From NCBI GenBank assembly GCA_946480715.1, contig CAMLKK010000012.1, positions 15,419 through 79,418 on the forward strand: a stretch of DNA of 64,000 nucleotides, in the 5' to 3' direction. Position 1 is the stretch's first letter; each line of letters starts with the position of its first letter. A program made the translations under genes and the position numbers. Under the pieces are notes generated by a model. The model had not been told where the DNA came from. It searched no databases and saw only the letters and a list, made by a program, of their open reading frames with translations. Positions 7,550-16,981 of this stretch are shown piece after piece. This DNA is from an uncultured Bacteriovorax sp. (lineage in GTDB: Bacteria > Bdellovibrionota > Bacteriovoracia > Bacteriovoracales > Bacteriovoracaceae).

Positions 7550-10500
7550 TCAATCACTTCATCATGTCTGATATTCGGTGACAAGAGCGAATAGATTGCC
7601 GGAACCACAAACAATGTCAGGACCGTCGAAACCATAACCCCACCGATAACCGCCCAAGACATTGGTTTTAAACTTTCCGCTCCTGGCCCTAGTGCCACGG
7701 CCGCTGGAACAGCACCGGCTATCGTCGCAAAACTTGTCATGAGAATCGGACGTAACCTTTTTGGACAGGCTTCAAACAAAGCATTGCTAATATCTAATTT
7801 CTCATGATCACGAACTTGGTTTGTAAAATCGACCAGAAGAATAGAGTTCTTTTTAACAATACCCATGAGAAGGATAATACCAATCATCGAGTAAATATTA
7901 ATCGATTGTCCTGTTAAGAAGAGAGCAATAAAAGCTCCGGAAACAGAAAATGGAAGGGCCACGAGCACGGTAATCGGATCAACGAAGCTGTTAAACTGTG
8001 AAGCGAGAACCATGTACGAAATAACAATCCCTAAAATAAGAACGAATATTAAACTTTCAAATGATTCCTTGAATGTTTTCGCACTTCCTGTATCAAGAAT
8101 CAATGAACCTGGCTCCAGATGTTTTTGAGCGATTGCCTTAGCATCATCCAGCGCCTGGGCCTGCGATAAACCTTCTTTAATGTTGGCGTAAATGCGTAGT
8201 GAACGCATACGATCCTGACGAGAAATCGATTGAAGTGAATCAACAAATTTTACTTCCGCAATATCAGCGAGTCTGATGAGCTCTCCTCTATTGTTACGTA
8301 GCTGGATATTTTTAATACGTTCGATATCAGGTTCATTGGCCGTCATATTTTCCATACGAATACGAATGTCGTAACGGTGACCATCTTTGGTAAATTTACC
8401 GGCAACAGCTCCACCTACAAGTGTATTCATCGTCAAACCAAGATCCGAAATCGAAACACCACGCAGGCGTGCTTTATCGCGATTGGGAATGATAGCGAGT
8501 TCTTTAATACTTTGACGATAGTTGGAATCGATATCTAAAAACTTTCCAGAATCTTCCATATCTTTCATCGTCGCAGTTATGGTCTTAATGAGGCCATCCC
8601 AACTTGATCCTGCAATGGAAATCTCAACCGGAAATCCACGACCACTACCCGCAAATCCTGAAAGTGAAGTATCTTGAACAATAACTTTTCCACCTTTGAA
8701 ATCTTTTAAATCATCACGAATGACTTTGATGAGTTCTTGCTGAGAAAGTTTGCGGTCCTTTTTATCTTTTAATGTAACGAAAGCGTTTGCTGTTGAAGAT
8801 TCACCTCCACCGAAGCCACCGATCGAAACAAAAAACCTTTCAATTTCTGGACGAGTTTTTAAATAGTCTTCCAGCGCTTTAACTTTCTGATCAGTAAAAA
8901 AGAGTGATGATCCTTCCTTAGTTTTCAATCGAAGCATAATCGAACTCTGATCTTGAGCAGGAACGAACTCTTTTCTCAGCTTGAGAACGAGAGATCCGGA
9001 TGCGAAAAAGATAAAGAGCGAAGCAAAGACAACTTTCCAACGATGAGTAACAACCCATGGAAGTGACTTTTTATAAATACTTTCAAACCACGCAAACGTA
9101 TCATCCATCCACTTACCAATGCGAGTTGAACGTTCATGTTTAACCATGAATTGCGATGTACGCATTGGTGTTAAAGTCAGGGCTTCGACTAATGAAAGGA
9201 ATACGGCAACAGAGATCGTTACACCGAACTGATAGAAGTACTTCCCGATAATTCCTTTCATGTAAGCAATGGGGAAGAAAATCGCGATGATCGCAACCGT
9301 TGCGGCCATTGCTGCGAATGTGATTTCTTTTGCTCCATCAAATGAAGCCTTACGTTTACTTTTCCCCATTTCAAAATGGCGGAAAATATTTTCAAGAACC
9401 ATGATGGCATCATCAACAACAATCCCGATGGAAAGTGAGAGAGCAAGAAGTGTAAAGTAATTGAGAGTAAATCCCAGGGCGTGCAGAACAACGAATGATC
9501 CTAAAATAGATGTTGGAATCGCCAGAATAACGTTGAAAGTAGCAGACCATGATCCAAGAAAGGCCCAACAGACAAGTGCCGTTAAAATAGCAGCGAGAAC
9601 AAGTGTGAATGTTAATTCATGAACCGATTCTTTAATAAACTTAGTTGAATCGAAGTTCACACCGATTGCCATATCTTTTGGCAATGTCGTCCCCACTAGT
9701 TTCATTTTTTCGATGACGTTTTCACCAACAGCAACGGCGTTCGAGCCACGTTGTTTACGAATACCAATACCAATGGAAGTTTTTCCCATTACACGAGATA
9801 CACGCGTAATGTCCTCAAGACCATCTTCTACTGTGGCCACAGATGAAAGTGGCAATGGAATGAAGTTAGCAGAGCCACCACGACGGTTAATGGAAAGTTT
9901 ACTGAACTCTTCTACTGACTGCGCTTCACCAAGCGTTCGTACTGAAAATTCTTGTTTATCGTTTTCAAGTTTTCCCGACGGTTTCTCCGAGTGTTCGCTG
10001 TCGATTGTATTAACAATATCAGTAACCGTTAATTGATAATCACGAAGCTTTTTATCAGAAACCCAAACGCGAAGATTGGGTTCAGCATAACCAGACAAAA
10101 TAACGTCAGCTACACCATTAGTTGTAAGAAATTTATCTTTAATGTTGTCGCGAACAAAGGCCATGAGCTCGCGCGGCTTCATATTGTCCGCTGTTACTGA
10201 AAGCCACATGATCGGTTGATCATCCGGATTACTTTTTGAAACTGTAGGAGGATCAACATCATCAGGCAGACGACGTTGTGCTTGAGAAACTTTACTTTGA
10301 ATATCGTTAAGAGCGTTATCAATATTTCTATCGAGACCGAATTCAACCGTAATGTTTGCTCCACCACGACGAACTGAAGATGTGATTGTTTCAACACCTT
10401 CAACTGACATGACGGCACTTTCGATAATATCAACAACGTCAGATTCAACAACAACCGGGCTTGCCCCTTCCCATGTTAAACTAATATTGATGTTAGGAAT

Positions 10501-10623
10501 GTCGACGTCAGGTAATTGAGAAACACCCATTTGTCTGAAGGCCAGCCACCCAAAAAGCATCATGGCGATCATGAGCATCCAGGCGAATACAGGATTTCTT
10601 ATCGAGGTTGCTGAAATATTCAC
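7546..10623 (-). CDS. RND-family efflux transporter (AcrB/MdtB-like)
   Basis: The 1025-residue protein has the RND layout: TM1 (PVFAWMLMIAMMLFGWLAF), a large periplasmic porter loop with the family opening GVSQLPDVDIPNINISLTW, the TM2-6 block with GIVVDDAIMVLEN (proton-relay aspartates in TM4), a second porter loop and TM8-12 ending near NSILLVDF and PMSWAVIGG. It exports hydrophobic or amphiphilic compounds by proton antiport. Its ATG overlaps the TolC stop by 4 bases. No membrane-fusion (adaptor) gene lies in this operon, which is unusual since tripartite pumps need one. The substrate cannot be read from sequence. Confidence 0.92.
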   Translation of the reverse strand: MNISATSIRNPVFAWMLMIAMMLFGWLAFRQMGVSQLPDVDIPNINISLTWEGASPVVVESDVVDIIESAVMSVEGVETITSSVRRGGANITVEFGLDRNIDNALNDIQSKVSQAQRRLPDDVDPPTVSKSNPDDQPIMWLSVTADNMKPRELMAFVRDNIKDKFLTTNGVADVILSGYAEPNLRVWVSDKKLRDYQLTVTDIVNTIDSEHSEKPSGKLENDKQEFSVRTLGEAQSVEEFSKLSINRRGGSANFIPLPLSSVATVEDGLEDITRVSRVMGKTSIGIGIRKQRGSNAVAVGENVIEKMKLVGTTLPKDMAIGVNFDSTKFIKESVHELTFTLVLAAILTALVCWAFLGSWSATFNVILAIPTSILGSFVVLHALGFTLNYFTLLALSLSIGIVVDDAIMVLENIFRHFEMGKSKRKASFDGAKEITFAAMAATVAIIAIFFPIAYMKGIIGKYFYQFGVTISVAVFLSLVEALTLTPMRTSQFMVKHERSTRIGKWMDDTFAWFESIYKKSLPWVVTHRWKVVFASLFIFFASGSLVLKLRKEFVPAQDQSSIMLRLKTKEGSSLFFTDQKVKALEDYLKTRPEIERFFVSIGGFGGGESSTANAFVTLKDKKDRKLSQQELIKVIRDDLKDFKGGKVIVQDTSLSGFAGSGRGFPVEISIAGSSWDGLIKTITATMKDMEDSGKFLDIDSNYRQSIKELAIIPNRDKARLRGVSISDLGLTMNTLVGGAVAGKFTKDGHRYDIRIRMENMTANEPDIERIKNIQLRNNRGELIRLADIAEVKFVDSLQSISRQDRMRSLRIYANIKEGLSQAQALDDAKAIAQKHLEPGSLILDTGSAKTFKESFESLIFVLILGIVISYMVLASQFNSFVDPITVLVALPFSVSGAFIALFLTGQSINIYSMIGIILLMGIVKKNSILLVDFTNQVRDHEKLDISNALFEACPKRLRPILMTSFATIAGAVPAAVALGPGAESLKPMSWAVIGGVMVSTVLTLFVVPAIYSLLSPNIRHDEVIE

Positions 10624-11852
10624 TTCATTTCTCCTACTACAGCTTCGAGCATGTGTTTGTTCATGAGCGCTTGGATACGCGTTTTTTCGGCATTACGTTT
10701 ATTGTCGAGATAGACATTAAGAGCTGAGAGAACATCTAAATTCGAGACAAGTCCTAAGCGATAATCTTTAACGGCTTCATCATAACTGCGTTTACCTTTA
10801 TCGAGAGCAAGATCGAAAGCTTTGATCTGATCATTATAACGACGGAAAGTTTCATATCTTTTCGTCACTTCAATTTTTAAAGCTTTTTCATAGTCTGTGA
10901 GTTCATAAGTTGCAGTCGTTTTACGTTCAATATTTTCTCTATAATTTGCTTGTGAAAATCCACCTTCATAAAGAGGAAATACAAGTTGTAGACCAATATC
11001 CCAGTCTGAATTTCTTTGGGCCGCCGATCCACCATCACGATCAAAATAGTAATTAGAAGTGAGGTCTAAACTTGGAAGATAATGGCTTTTAGAAACTTTG
11101 ATTTCGCGTTCAATTTGTTCCAGTGCTAATCTGCGGTTTTTTACATCTTCTTGATTAAGCGCTACTGCGATATATTCATCAAGTGACTTCGCTTGAAGGT
11201 TCATTCCGGCATCAGTTTGAACTTCCGGTTTGTCTTCTTTTGGAAGACCAGTGATAAGATAAAAAATGGATTCGCTTTCATGCAAGAGACCCGATCCATT
11301 AAACGCCTGTGCTTCAACACTTGCGAGCTGAGCTTCGGCCTGTAGTTGCTCTCCTCTACGAGAACGTCCTATCTGAACCCTTTTTCTAATTTCATCCGAA
11401 CGCTCTTTACTTTGCTTCTTGAGCAGCTCGAGATTGCTCATGTCATTTAAGTTTAAATAATATGTGTAATAGGCTTCGATAACATCCAGAAGAAGCGCCT
11501 TACGATCAATCTGACGTTGATTGCGGGCAATCTCAATATTTGTGTTAGCACTTTCAATCGCCAGAGAATCTCGGCCGCCATTATAAAGCGACTGAGATAA
11601 ATTCAATCCAACTGTTCTCGTTGAATCAATTTTATCCTGCTTATTGTAGGTTCCTTTTAAACCAATGCTTGGAAGATAAGCACTCTGCTCTTGCTTTTTT
11701 TGTTCCACTCGCTGCTGGATTCGTGAATCGTTCACTTTCTCTGTAACATTCGTGGCGAGGGCGCTGGAGAAACTGGCTTCGAGGCTCACTGCAAAAGACG
11801 CTGGGGACATCATCATCAAAGAGGCAATAATTGTGACGGGGATCTTACGCAT
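10620..11852 (-). CDS. TolC-family outer-membrane efflux protein
   Basis: This 410-residue protein has a signal peptide (MRKIPVTIIASLMMMSPASFA) and two outer-membrane-efflux repeats: long helical hairpins with SLNLSQSLYNGG near residue 85 and IGLQLVFPLYEGG near 290, plus YRLGLVSNLDVLSALN near the C-terminus. Such proteins form trimeric ducts through the outer membrane. It is the first gene of the leftward efflux operon, with AGGA ahead of the ATG, and overlaps the RND gene by 4 bases. An inverted repeat 40 bases upstream of the ATG (11892-11916) may control the operon. Confidence 0.92.
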   Translation of the reverse strand: MRKIPVTIIASLMMMSPASFAVSLEASFSSALATNVTEKVNDSRIQQRVEQKKQEQSAYLPSIGLKGTYNKQDKIDSTRTVGLNLSQSLYNGGRDSLAIESANTNIEIARNQRQIDRKALLLDVIEAYYTYYLNLNDMSNLELLKKQSKERSDEIRKRVQIGRSRRGEQLQAEAQLASVEAQAFNGSGLLHESESIFYLITGLPKEDKPEVQTDAGMNLQAKSLDEYIAVALNQEDVKNRRLALEQIEREIKVSKSHYLPSLDLTSNYYFDRDGGSAAQRNSDWDIGLQLVFPLYEGGFSQANYRENIERKTTATYELTDYEKALKIEVTKRYETFRRYNDQIKAFDLALDKGKRSYDEAVKDYRLGLVSNLDVLSALNVYLDNKRNAEKTRIQALMNKHMLEAVVGEMK

Positions 11853-11891
11853 AAAGGTCCTGTGTTAGAGCTTATGTATCAGTTTTCACTC

Positions 11892-11916
11892 GTTTAATTG
11901 GGTATACTGATTAAAC
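11892..11916. promoter_or_regulatory. Inverted repeat between the efflux and nucleoside-uptake operons
   Basis: GTTTAAT (11892-11898) and ATTAAAC (11910-11916) are a perfect 7-bp inverted repeat around 11 bases that contain TATACT, a good -10 hexamer. It lies 40 bases upstream of the tolC-type ATG and 105 upstream of the Bmp gene. A dimeric repressor bound here would cover a promoter. Which operon it serves is not resolved. Confidence 0.4.
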
Positions 11917-12020
11917 CATCTAAAAGTTTCGTTTGTAAATCTATCTAGCCGTTTTTGGGCATTAATGATAGCTTTGTTCGGCCTAGACATTAGTTGATTT
12001 ACCCACAAGGAATGACCCTC

Positions 12021-13025
12021 ATGAAAAACGTCGTTTTCGCTGTCATCTTACTTTTAAGTTCAACGCTTTTAAATTCAACATTCGCTCAACAAATTAAAGT
12101 TGGAATGGTTACGGATGTTGGTGGTGTTAATGACCAATCATTCAATCAATCGGCCTGGGAAGGTCTTCAAAAAACAAAAAAAGAAATGGGTATCAAAGTC
12201 AGTTATCAAGAATCTAAACAAGACGCGGACTACGCATCTAATTTAGAAACTCTGCTTGATGCAAAAAATGATCTTATTTGGGGTATCGGATTTAAAATGG
12301 CCGACGCTATTCTTCTCGCGGCTAAACAAAACCCAAAACAAAAATATGCCATCATCGATTACTCATACGGTGATAAAACTCCAGCAAACGTTGTGTGTGT
12401 TATGTTCAAGGCCGAAGAAGGTGCATTCCTTGCTGGATACATTGGCGCGAAAATGACAAAGACAAATACAATTGGATTCATCGGTGGGATGAGCGTTCCT
12501 ATCATTCATGCTTTCCAATACGGCTATAAGGCCGGTGCGAAATTCGCCAACAAAAATGTAAACATTCTTGAGCAACATGCAGAATCGTTTACTGATGCTG
12601 CTAAAGGAAAAGCGATTGCCAATCAAATGATTGGAAAAAATGCAGATGTCGTCTTCCACGCTGCTGGTGCTGTTGGTGATGGTGTCATCGAAGCTGTAAA
12701 AGAAAAAAATAAATTTGCTATCGGTGTTGACCGCGACCAAAACTATCTCGCTCCTAAAAACGTTATCACTTCAAGCATGAAGAGAATCGACAATGCGATC
12801 TACAACGTGGTTCGCGATTTCTCTAAAGGATCTTTTAAAGGTGGAACGACAATCACTTACGGTTTAAAAGATGGAGCCGTTGATATTGCTCCAACAACAA
12901 TGAAAATGATTCCAATGGCACTCATGAATGACGTCAGTGACTTAAAGAAAAAAATCACAGATGGAAAAATCAAAGTTCCAGCTAACGAAAAAGATTACGC
13001 AAAATTCGCAAAGTCGCTTAAATAA
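12021..13025 (+). CDS. Bmp/PnrA-type nucleoside-binding protein of an ABC importer
   Basis: I start at 12021: AAGGA is 9 bases upstream and a signal peptide follows (MKNVVFAVILLLSSTLLNSTFA). The 334-residue protein is a BMP-family periplasmic binding protein, shown by KVGMVTDVGGVNDQSFNQSA at the N-terminus, then YAIIDYSY, GFIGGMSVPIIHAFQYG, ADVVFHAAGAVGDGV and GVDRDQNY. Homologues (PnrA, BmpA, NupN) bind purine nucleosides. Most are lipoproteins, but this one has no lipobox cysteine, so it may be a free periplasmic protein. The ATPase gene begins at the next base after its stop, and the whole cassette reads 12021-16517. Confidence 0.9.
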   Translation: MKNVVFAVILLLSSTLLNSTFAQQIKVGMVTDVGGVNDQSFNQSAWEGLQKTKKEMGIKVSYQESKQDADYASNLETLLDAKNDLIWGIGFKMADAILLAAKQNPKQKYAIIDYSYGDKTPANVVCVMFKAEEGAFLAGYIGAKMTKTNTIGFIGGMSVPIIHAFQYGYKAGAKFANKNVNILEQHAESFTDAAKGKAIANQMIGKNADVVFHAAGAVGDGVIEAVKEKNKFAIGVDRDQNYLAPKNVITSSMKRIDNAIYNVVRDFSKGSFKGGTTITYGLKDGAVDIAPTTMKMIPMALMNDVSDLKKKITDGKIKVPANEKDYAKFAKSLK

Positions 13026-14558
13026 ATGCTAGCGATTGAAGTTAAAAACTTAACCAAAAGTTTTGGAACATGCGTTTCTTTCCAGGACCTCACCTTCAAT
13101 GTCAAAAAAGGTGAGGTCCATGCTCTCCTTGGAGAAAATGGCGCAGGAAAGTCTACACTCATGCGTACACTTTTCGGAATGCATAAGCCTGATGCCGGCG
13201 GAGAAATAAAAGTTATGGGTGAAGTCGTTGACTTCAATTCATCACGAGATGCCATCGCTCACGGTCTCGGCATGGTTCATCAACACTTCATGCTCATTCG
13301 CCCTTTCACTATTCTTCAAAACGTTATCTTGGGATTAGAGCCACGCCAGTTTGTTGGCACTATTGATTACACGAAATCTCGCCGTGAAGTTCAAAAAATA
13401 AATGAACGATACCGTTTCAATTTAGATCTCGATCAAAAAATCGAAGATCTCACAGTTGGTATGCAACAACGTGTAGAAATTCTGAAAACACTTTGTCGTC
13501 ACGCTGAGATTCTTATCTTTGATGAACCAACGGCCGTTCTTACTCCACAAGAAATTGAAGAATTTCTTAACATTGTTCGCGAACTCAAAGAGCAGGGAAA
13601 AACAATTCTCATGATCACGCATAAAATGCATGAGATTAAGGCCGTCGCTGATCGCTGTACAATCATTCGTAAAGGCCGATTCGTTGAAACAGTTGAAGTC
13701 GCTACAACCAGCGAGCAAGAACTCGCTTCAAAAATGGTTGGTCGCAAAGTTGAATTGACGAGTAAAAAAGCAGCGCTTGCTATTGAACGTCCTGTGCTGC
13801 TTAGAATTGAACAACTCAAAGTAAAAAATAATAAAGATCTCTTTGCCCTTAACGATTTTCACATTGAACTTCGTGCAGGCGAAATCATGGGTCTGTCCGG
13901 AATCGATGGCAACGGCCAAAGTGAGCTCGTTGAAGTATTGGGTGGAATGAGAAAAGTTCATTACGGACAAATTCTGCTTAACGGTGCTGATCTCGCAAAC
14001 AGTAAACCGAAAAAAATCTATGAAAATAAAATGTCGATCATCCCGGCTGATCGACAAAAAAATGGACTTGTAGTTGATTACTCCGTAAGTGACAATTGCG
14101 TGATCCCGGAAATATCTTCTCCGCGCTTTTCAACATCAGGTTTTATAAAAAGAAATGCTATCACTCAATTTGCAAAAGAATTGGTTGAGCGCTTTGATAT
14201 CAGAACGCCGAGCTTAGAAAGTCCGGCCAGCGCTCTATCGGGTGGGAATCAACAAAAAATAATTCTCGCACGTGAGATTGCTCACAATCCTGATGTGCTA
14301 GTGGCCTTCCAACCAACTCGTGGTCTCGATGTTGGAGCGATCGAATTTATTCACGCAGAACTTTTAAAATTAAGAGATGCGGGCAAGGCCATTCTGCTCA
14401 TCTCTTATGAACTCGATGAGATCATTAATCTCTCAGATCGTATTTCTGTTATCAATGAAGGCCAAATCAATCGTGAATTTTCTCCTGAGGAATTAAAAAC
14501 GATTCCGCCTTCGACTCTCAAAGAACAAATTGGTCTCCTCATGGGAGGCGGACAATGA
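13026..14558 (+). CDS. Nucleoside ABC importer, double ATPase subunit (NupO-like)
   Basis: The 510-residue protein has two ABC domains. The first has Walker A GENGAGKST near residue 37, a Q-loop in MVHQHF, signature LTVGMQQRVEILK and Walker B ILIFDEPT. The second has a degenerate Walker A (GIDGNGQSEL) and signature LSGGNQQKIILARE, as in the RbsA/NupO/YufO subfamily that powers sugar and nucleoside importers. It begins directly after the binding-protein stop and overlaps the first permease by 4 bases (ATGA). The ATG has no strong ribosome site, which fits translational coupling. Confidence 0.92.
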   Translation: MLAIEVKNLTKSFGTCVSFQDLTFNVKKGEVHALLGENGAGKSTLMRTLFGMHKPDAGGEIKVMGEVVDFNSSRDAIAHGLGMVHQHFMLIRPFTILQNVILGLEPRQFVGTIDYTKSRREVQKINERYRFNLDLDQKIEDLTVGMQQRVEILKTLCRHAEILIFDEPTAVLTPQEIEEFLNIVRELKEQGKTILMITHKMHEIKAVADRCTIIRKGRFVETVEVATTSEQELASKMVGRKVELTSKKAALAIERPVLLRIEQLKVKNNKDLFALNDFHIELRAGEIMGLSGIDGNGQSELVEVLGGMRKVHYGQILLNGADLANSKPKKIYENKMSIIPADRQKNGLVVDYSVSDNCVIPEISSPRFSTSGFIKRNAITQFAKELVERFDIRTPSLESPASALSGGNQQKIILAREIAHNPDVLVAFQPTRGLDVGAIEFIHAELLKLRDAGKAILLISYELDEIINLSDRISVINEGQINREFSPEELKTIPPSTLKEQIGLLMGGGQ

Positions 14559-15643
14559 AAAAAATAGTCCTGAGTTTATTTTCAATTCTTATTGGTTTCG
14601 TCATTGGTGCCATCATTTTAAAAGTCTCAAACATCTCTCCGCTAGAAGCTTATCAAGTGATGTGGGAAGGTGTGACGGCTAAACCGAACTACTTAGCGTA
14701 TGTTCTGATTCGTTCGACACCACTCATCCTCACTGGACTCTCTGTTGCCTTCGCTTTCCGTACCGGACTTTTTAACATAGGGGCCGAAGGACAATTCATT
14801 ATTGGTGCACTCACGGCTACGGCCGTTGGATATCTCGTTCAACTCCCTATGTGGCTGCATATTCCGATAGTGCTCCTTGCCGCTATGACCACATCTGGTT
14901 TGTATGGAGGATTATCAGGATTTCTGAAAGCAAAGTTTGGAGTGCATGAAGTTCTCTCGACCATCATGCTTAACTGGACCGCTCTCTATCTGTCTAACTT
15001 TTTTATTTTCGTAGAAGGCTTTAGACGTCCAGATACAGAAGCTTCAGAGTTCATTCATCCCACAGCTTCAATTGCCCTTTTTGAAGATTGGAAAATAAGT
15101 GACGCTGGACTTGAGTGGTTATCTCGTCATGAATTTCTGCAATCATTTATGCGTCCATCAGTGAATGCTGGTTTTATCATTGCTCTCCTAGTCGCCTTTA
15201 TTGTTTGGGTTCTTCTCAATAAAACAACGTTCGGTTTTAAACTTAAAGCAGTTGGTCTCAATCCATTTGCCTCTAAACAACTTGGAATCAACGTTGAAAA
15301 GAAGATGACTCTCTCAATGACGATCGCGGGAGCTATCTCTGGTCTTGCCGGAGCAACACACGTCATGGGTGTTTCGAAAAACGTTTCTCTACTTGCGGCC
15401 TTTGAAGGTTACGGTTTTGATGGAATTGCCGTATCTTTAATTGGTGCAAATCATCCTGTTGGTGTTGTTCTCTCCGCTTTTTTCTTAGGAGCGCTTAAAT
15501 ACGCCGGAAGTAAAATTCAGTCGGCGCTTGAAGCCCCTTCAGAAGTTATCGGTATCATGACTGGTGTAATTATTTTCTTTATCGCCATTCCAACTCTTCT
15601 TTCATTCATTCCTTATTTTAAAAAGGAGCAAAACCGTGAGTGA
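14555..15643 (+). CDS. Nucleoside ABC importer permease 1 (NupP-like)
   Basis: This 362-residue integral membrane protein has about nine or ten hydrophobic segments and the branched-chain/sugar-type permease features AFRTGLFNIGAEGQFIIGAL near residue 67 and GAISGLAGATHVMG near 245. It pairs with the next gene to form the translocation channel of the nucleoside importer. The start overlaps the ATPase stop, and a good ribosome site (GGGAGG) lies inside the end of the ATPase gene. Its 3' end overlaps the second permease by 8 bases. Confidence 0.9.
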   Translation: MKKIVLSLFSILIGFVIGAIILKVSNISPLEAYQVMWEGVTAKPNYLAYVLIRSTPLILTGLSVAFAFRTGLFNIGAEGQFIIGALTATAVGYLVQLPMWLHIPIVLLAAMTTSGLYGGLSGFLKAKFGVHEVLSTIMLNWTALYLSNFFIFVEGFRRPDTEASEFIHPTASIALFEDWKISDAGLEWLSRHEFLQSFMRPSVNAGFIIALLVAFIVWVLLNKTTFGFKLKAVGLNPFASKQLGINVEKKMTLSMTIAGAISGLAGATHVMGVSKNVSLLAAFEGYGFDGIAVSLIGANHPVGVVLSAFFLGALKYAGSKIQSALEAPSEVIGIMTGVIIFFIAIPTLLSFIPYFKKEQNRE

Positions 15644-16517
15644 GATTCTTTTTCTTTTAAGTACAACACTCATGTATGCAACTCCGCTAGTATTTGCAGC
15701 AATGGGTGGTGTGATGTCGGAAAAATCTGGTGTCATCAATATTGGTCTGGAAGGCATGATGACGATTGGAGCTTTCGTGGCCTCATGGATTGCGATTGCA
15801 ACAAACAATCCATGGTATGGATTTCTCGCTGGTGGTTTCGCGGGGCTTCTTCTCGCATTTTTGCATAGTCTAGCCTCAATCAACTTTAAAGCGAATCAAG
15901 TTGTCTCAGGAGTTGCCATTAACTTCATTGGAAGTGGCGCGGCGATTTTTCTCTGCCGAAAATTTTTTGAAGGCGCGAGCATGACAGCTCCGCTTGATCT
16001 CGATAAAAAAATTCCGCTTATCTTCAATCAGTACGCCACCGTTTATGTTGCGTTTATCATCACGGCCCTCATTTGGTTTATTTTTAGCAAAACAGTTTTC
16101 GGCTTACGCTTGATCAGTATCGGAGAACATCCGGAAGCTGCCAAAGCTGCCGGTCTTCGCGTAAAAAGAACACAACACGTTTGCGTTTTAATCTCGGGTT
16201 TTCTAGCGGGACTTGGTGGCGCAAGTTTATCCATCGCCATCGTTTCTAATTTCCGCCCTACACTCATTTCTGGTCAAGGCTTCATTGCGATTGCAGCGAT
16301 GATCTTCGGACGCTGGAGACCGGTTTTAACCGCTATCTGCTGTCTCTTCTTCGGATTCTCACAAGCGCTCGTTGTTTACATTGGCGGAATGGAAGGCATT
16401 CAGGTGTCTTCACAACTCCTTTCGATCTTACCGTATGTCCTGACGTTGATTGTTCTAGTGCTTATGGGAAGAAGTAAGGGCGGCGTTCCTTCCGCCCTTG
16501 GTGTTGCTGCTGATTAG
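15636..16517 (+). CDS. Nucleoside ABC importer permease 2 (NupQ-like)
   Basis: The 293-residue membrane protein starts at a GTG preceded by AAAAGGAG. It has about eight membrane segments and the family motif KSGVINIGLEGMMTIGAF near residue 30, matching the second permease of Nup/Bmp nucleoside importers. It closes the four-gene cassette; no metabolic gene is attached. The stop overlaps the stop of the convergent XRE regulator (TTAG, 16514-16517). For a bacterium that consumes other cells or lives on necromass, nucleoside scavenging would be a natural use, but that is inference. Confidence 0.9.
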   Translation: MSEILFLLSTTLMYATPLVFAAMGGVMSEKSGVINIGLEGMMTIGAFVASWIAIATNNPWYGFLAGGFAGLLLAFLHSLASINFKANQVVSGVAINFIGSGAAIFLCRKFFEGASMTAPLDLDKKIPLIFNQYATVYVAFIITALIWFIFSKTVFGLRLISIGEHPEAAKAAGLRVKRTQHVCVLISGFLAGLGGASLSIAIVSNFRPTLISGQGFIAIAAMIFGRWRPVLTAICCLFFGFSQALVVYIGGMEGIQVSSQLLSILPYVLTLIVLVLMGRSKGGVPSALGVAAD

Positions 16518-16819
16518 ACGATTTCTATTTCGCCTTTAATCCCTGCTTTATGCAATTGATCTTGAAGTGCATACTTAGCAAAAGTTTTGATCGGAAGTTT
16601 CAAAGAATGAGCAAAGCTAATTGCTCGTTCAACACTTACCAACTTTCTTCCTTTTTCTATATTACATAAATCTTGCTTGGAAATTTCAAGTAGATCGGCC
16701 AGCTCAATTTGAGAATATTCTCGTGATCGTCGATAGGCCTGAATCATCTCACCAAAACTTATATGACCTGTTATTTTCCTTAAAGCTGATTTTGCATTAG
16801 TTTTACTTTTAGTAGTCAT
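16514..16819 (-). CDS. XRE-family transcriptional regulator
   Basis: This 101-residue protein carries a Cro/CI helix-turn-helix at about residues 22-78: FGEMIQAYRRSREYSQIELA, then DLLEISKQDLCNIEKGRKLV. The C-terminal tail (DQLHKAGIKGEIEIV) is short. Size and sequence resemble antitoxin-type or small phage-type repressors, but no toxin gene is adjacent: the left neighbour is a permease and the right a 200-base gap. AGAGG precedes the ATG. A near-perfect inverted repeat 28 bases upstream of the start (16847-16869) is probably its own operator, implying autoregulation. Other targets are unknown. Confidence 0.85.
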   Translation of the reverse strand: MTTKSKTNAKSALRKITGHISFGEMIQAYRRSREYSQIELADLLEISKQDLCNIEKGRKLVSVERAISFAHSLKLPIKTFAKYALQDQLHKAGIKGEIEIV

Positions 16820-16846
16820 GATTATTTACCTCTAAACATCTCTTCC

Positions 16847-16869
16847 GAGTATACCATTTCGGTGTACTC
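16847..16869. promoter_or_regulatory. Operator candidate for the XRE regulator
   Basis: GAGTATACC (16847-16855) and GGTGTACTC (16861-16869) form an inverted repeat with 9-bp arms, one mismatch and a 5-base centre. It lies 28 bases upstream of the XRE start. GTATAC/GTGTAC half-sites of this kind are common for Cro/CI-type dimers, so autorepression is the simplest reading. Confidence 0.65.
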
Positions 16870-16981
16870 TTGTCCAAGCACTAGTTTAAACCATGGAGAT
16901 CACTACATTCTAAGAATTGAAAAAAAATTCAAAGCAATTGTTTTTTTGATTGAGAAAAAACAGGAAGGCGAAATTTAATAA

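Noticed and set aside
11853..12020. Possible purine riboswitch before the nucleoside importer
   Set aside because: I could not find the three-way junction core or conserved loop bases; only a 7-bp inverted repeat is evident.
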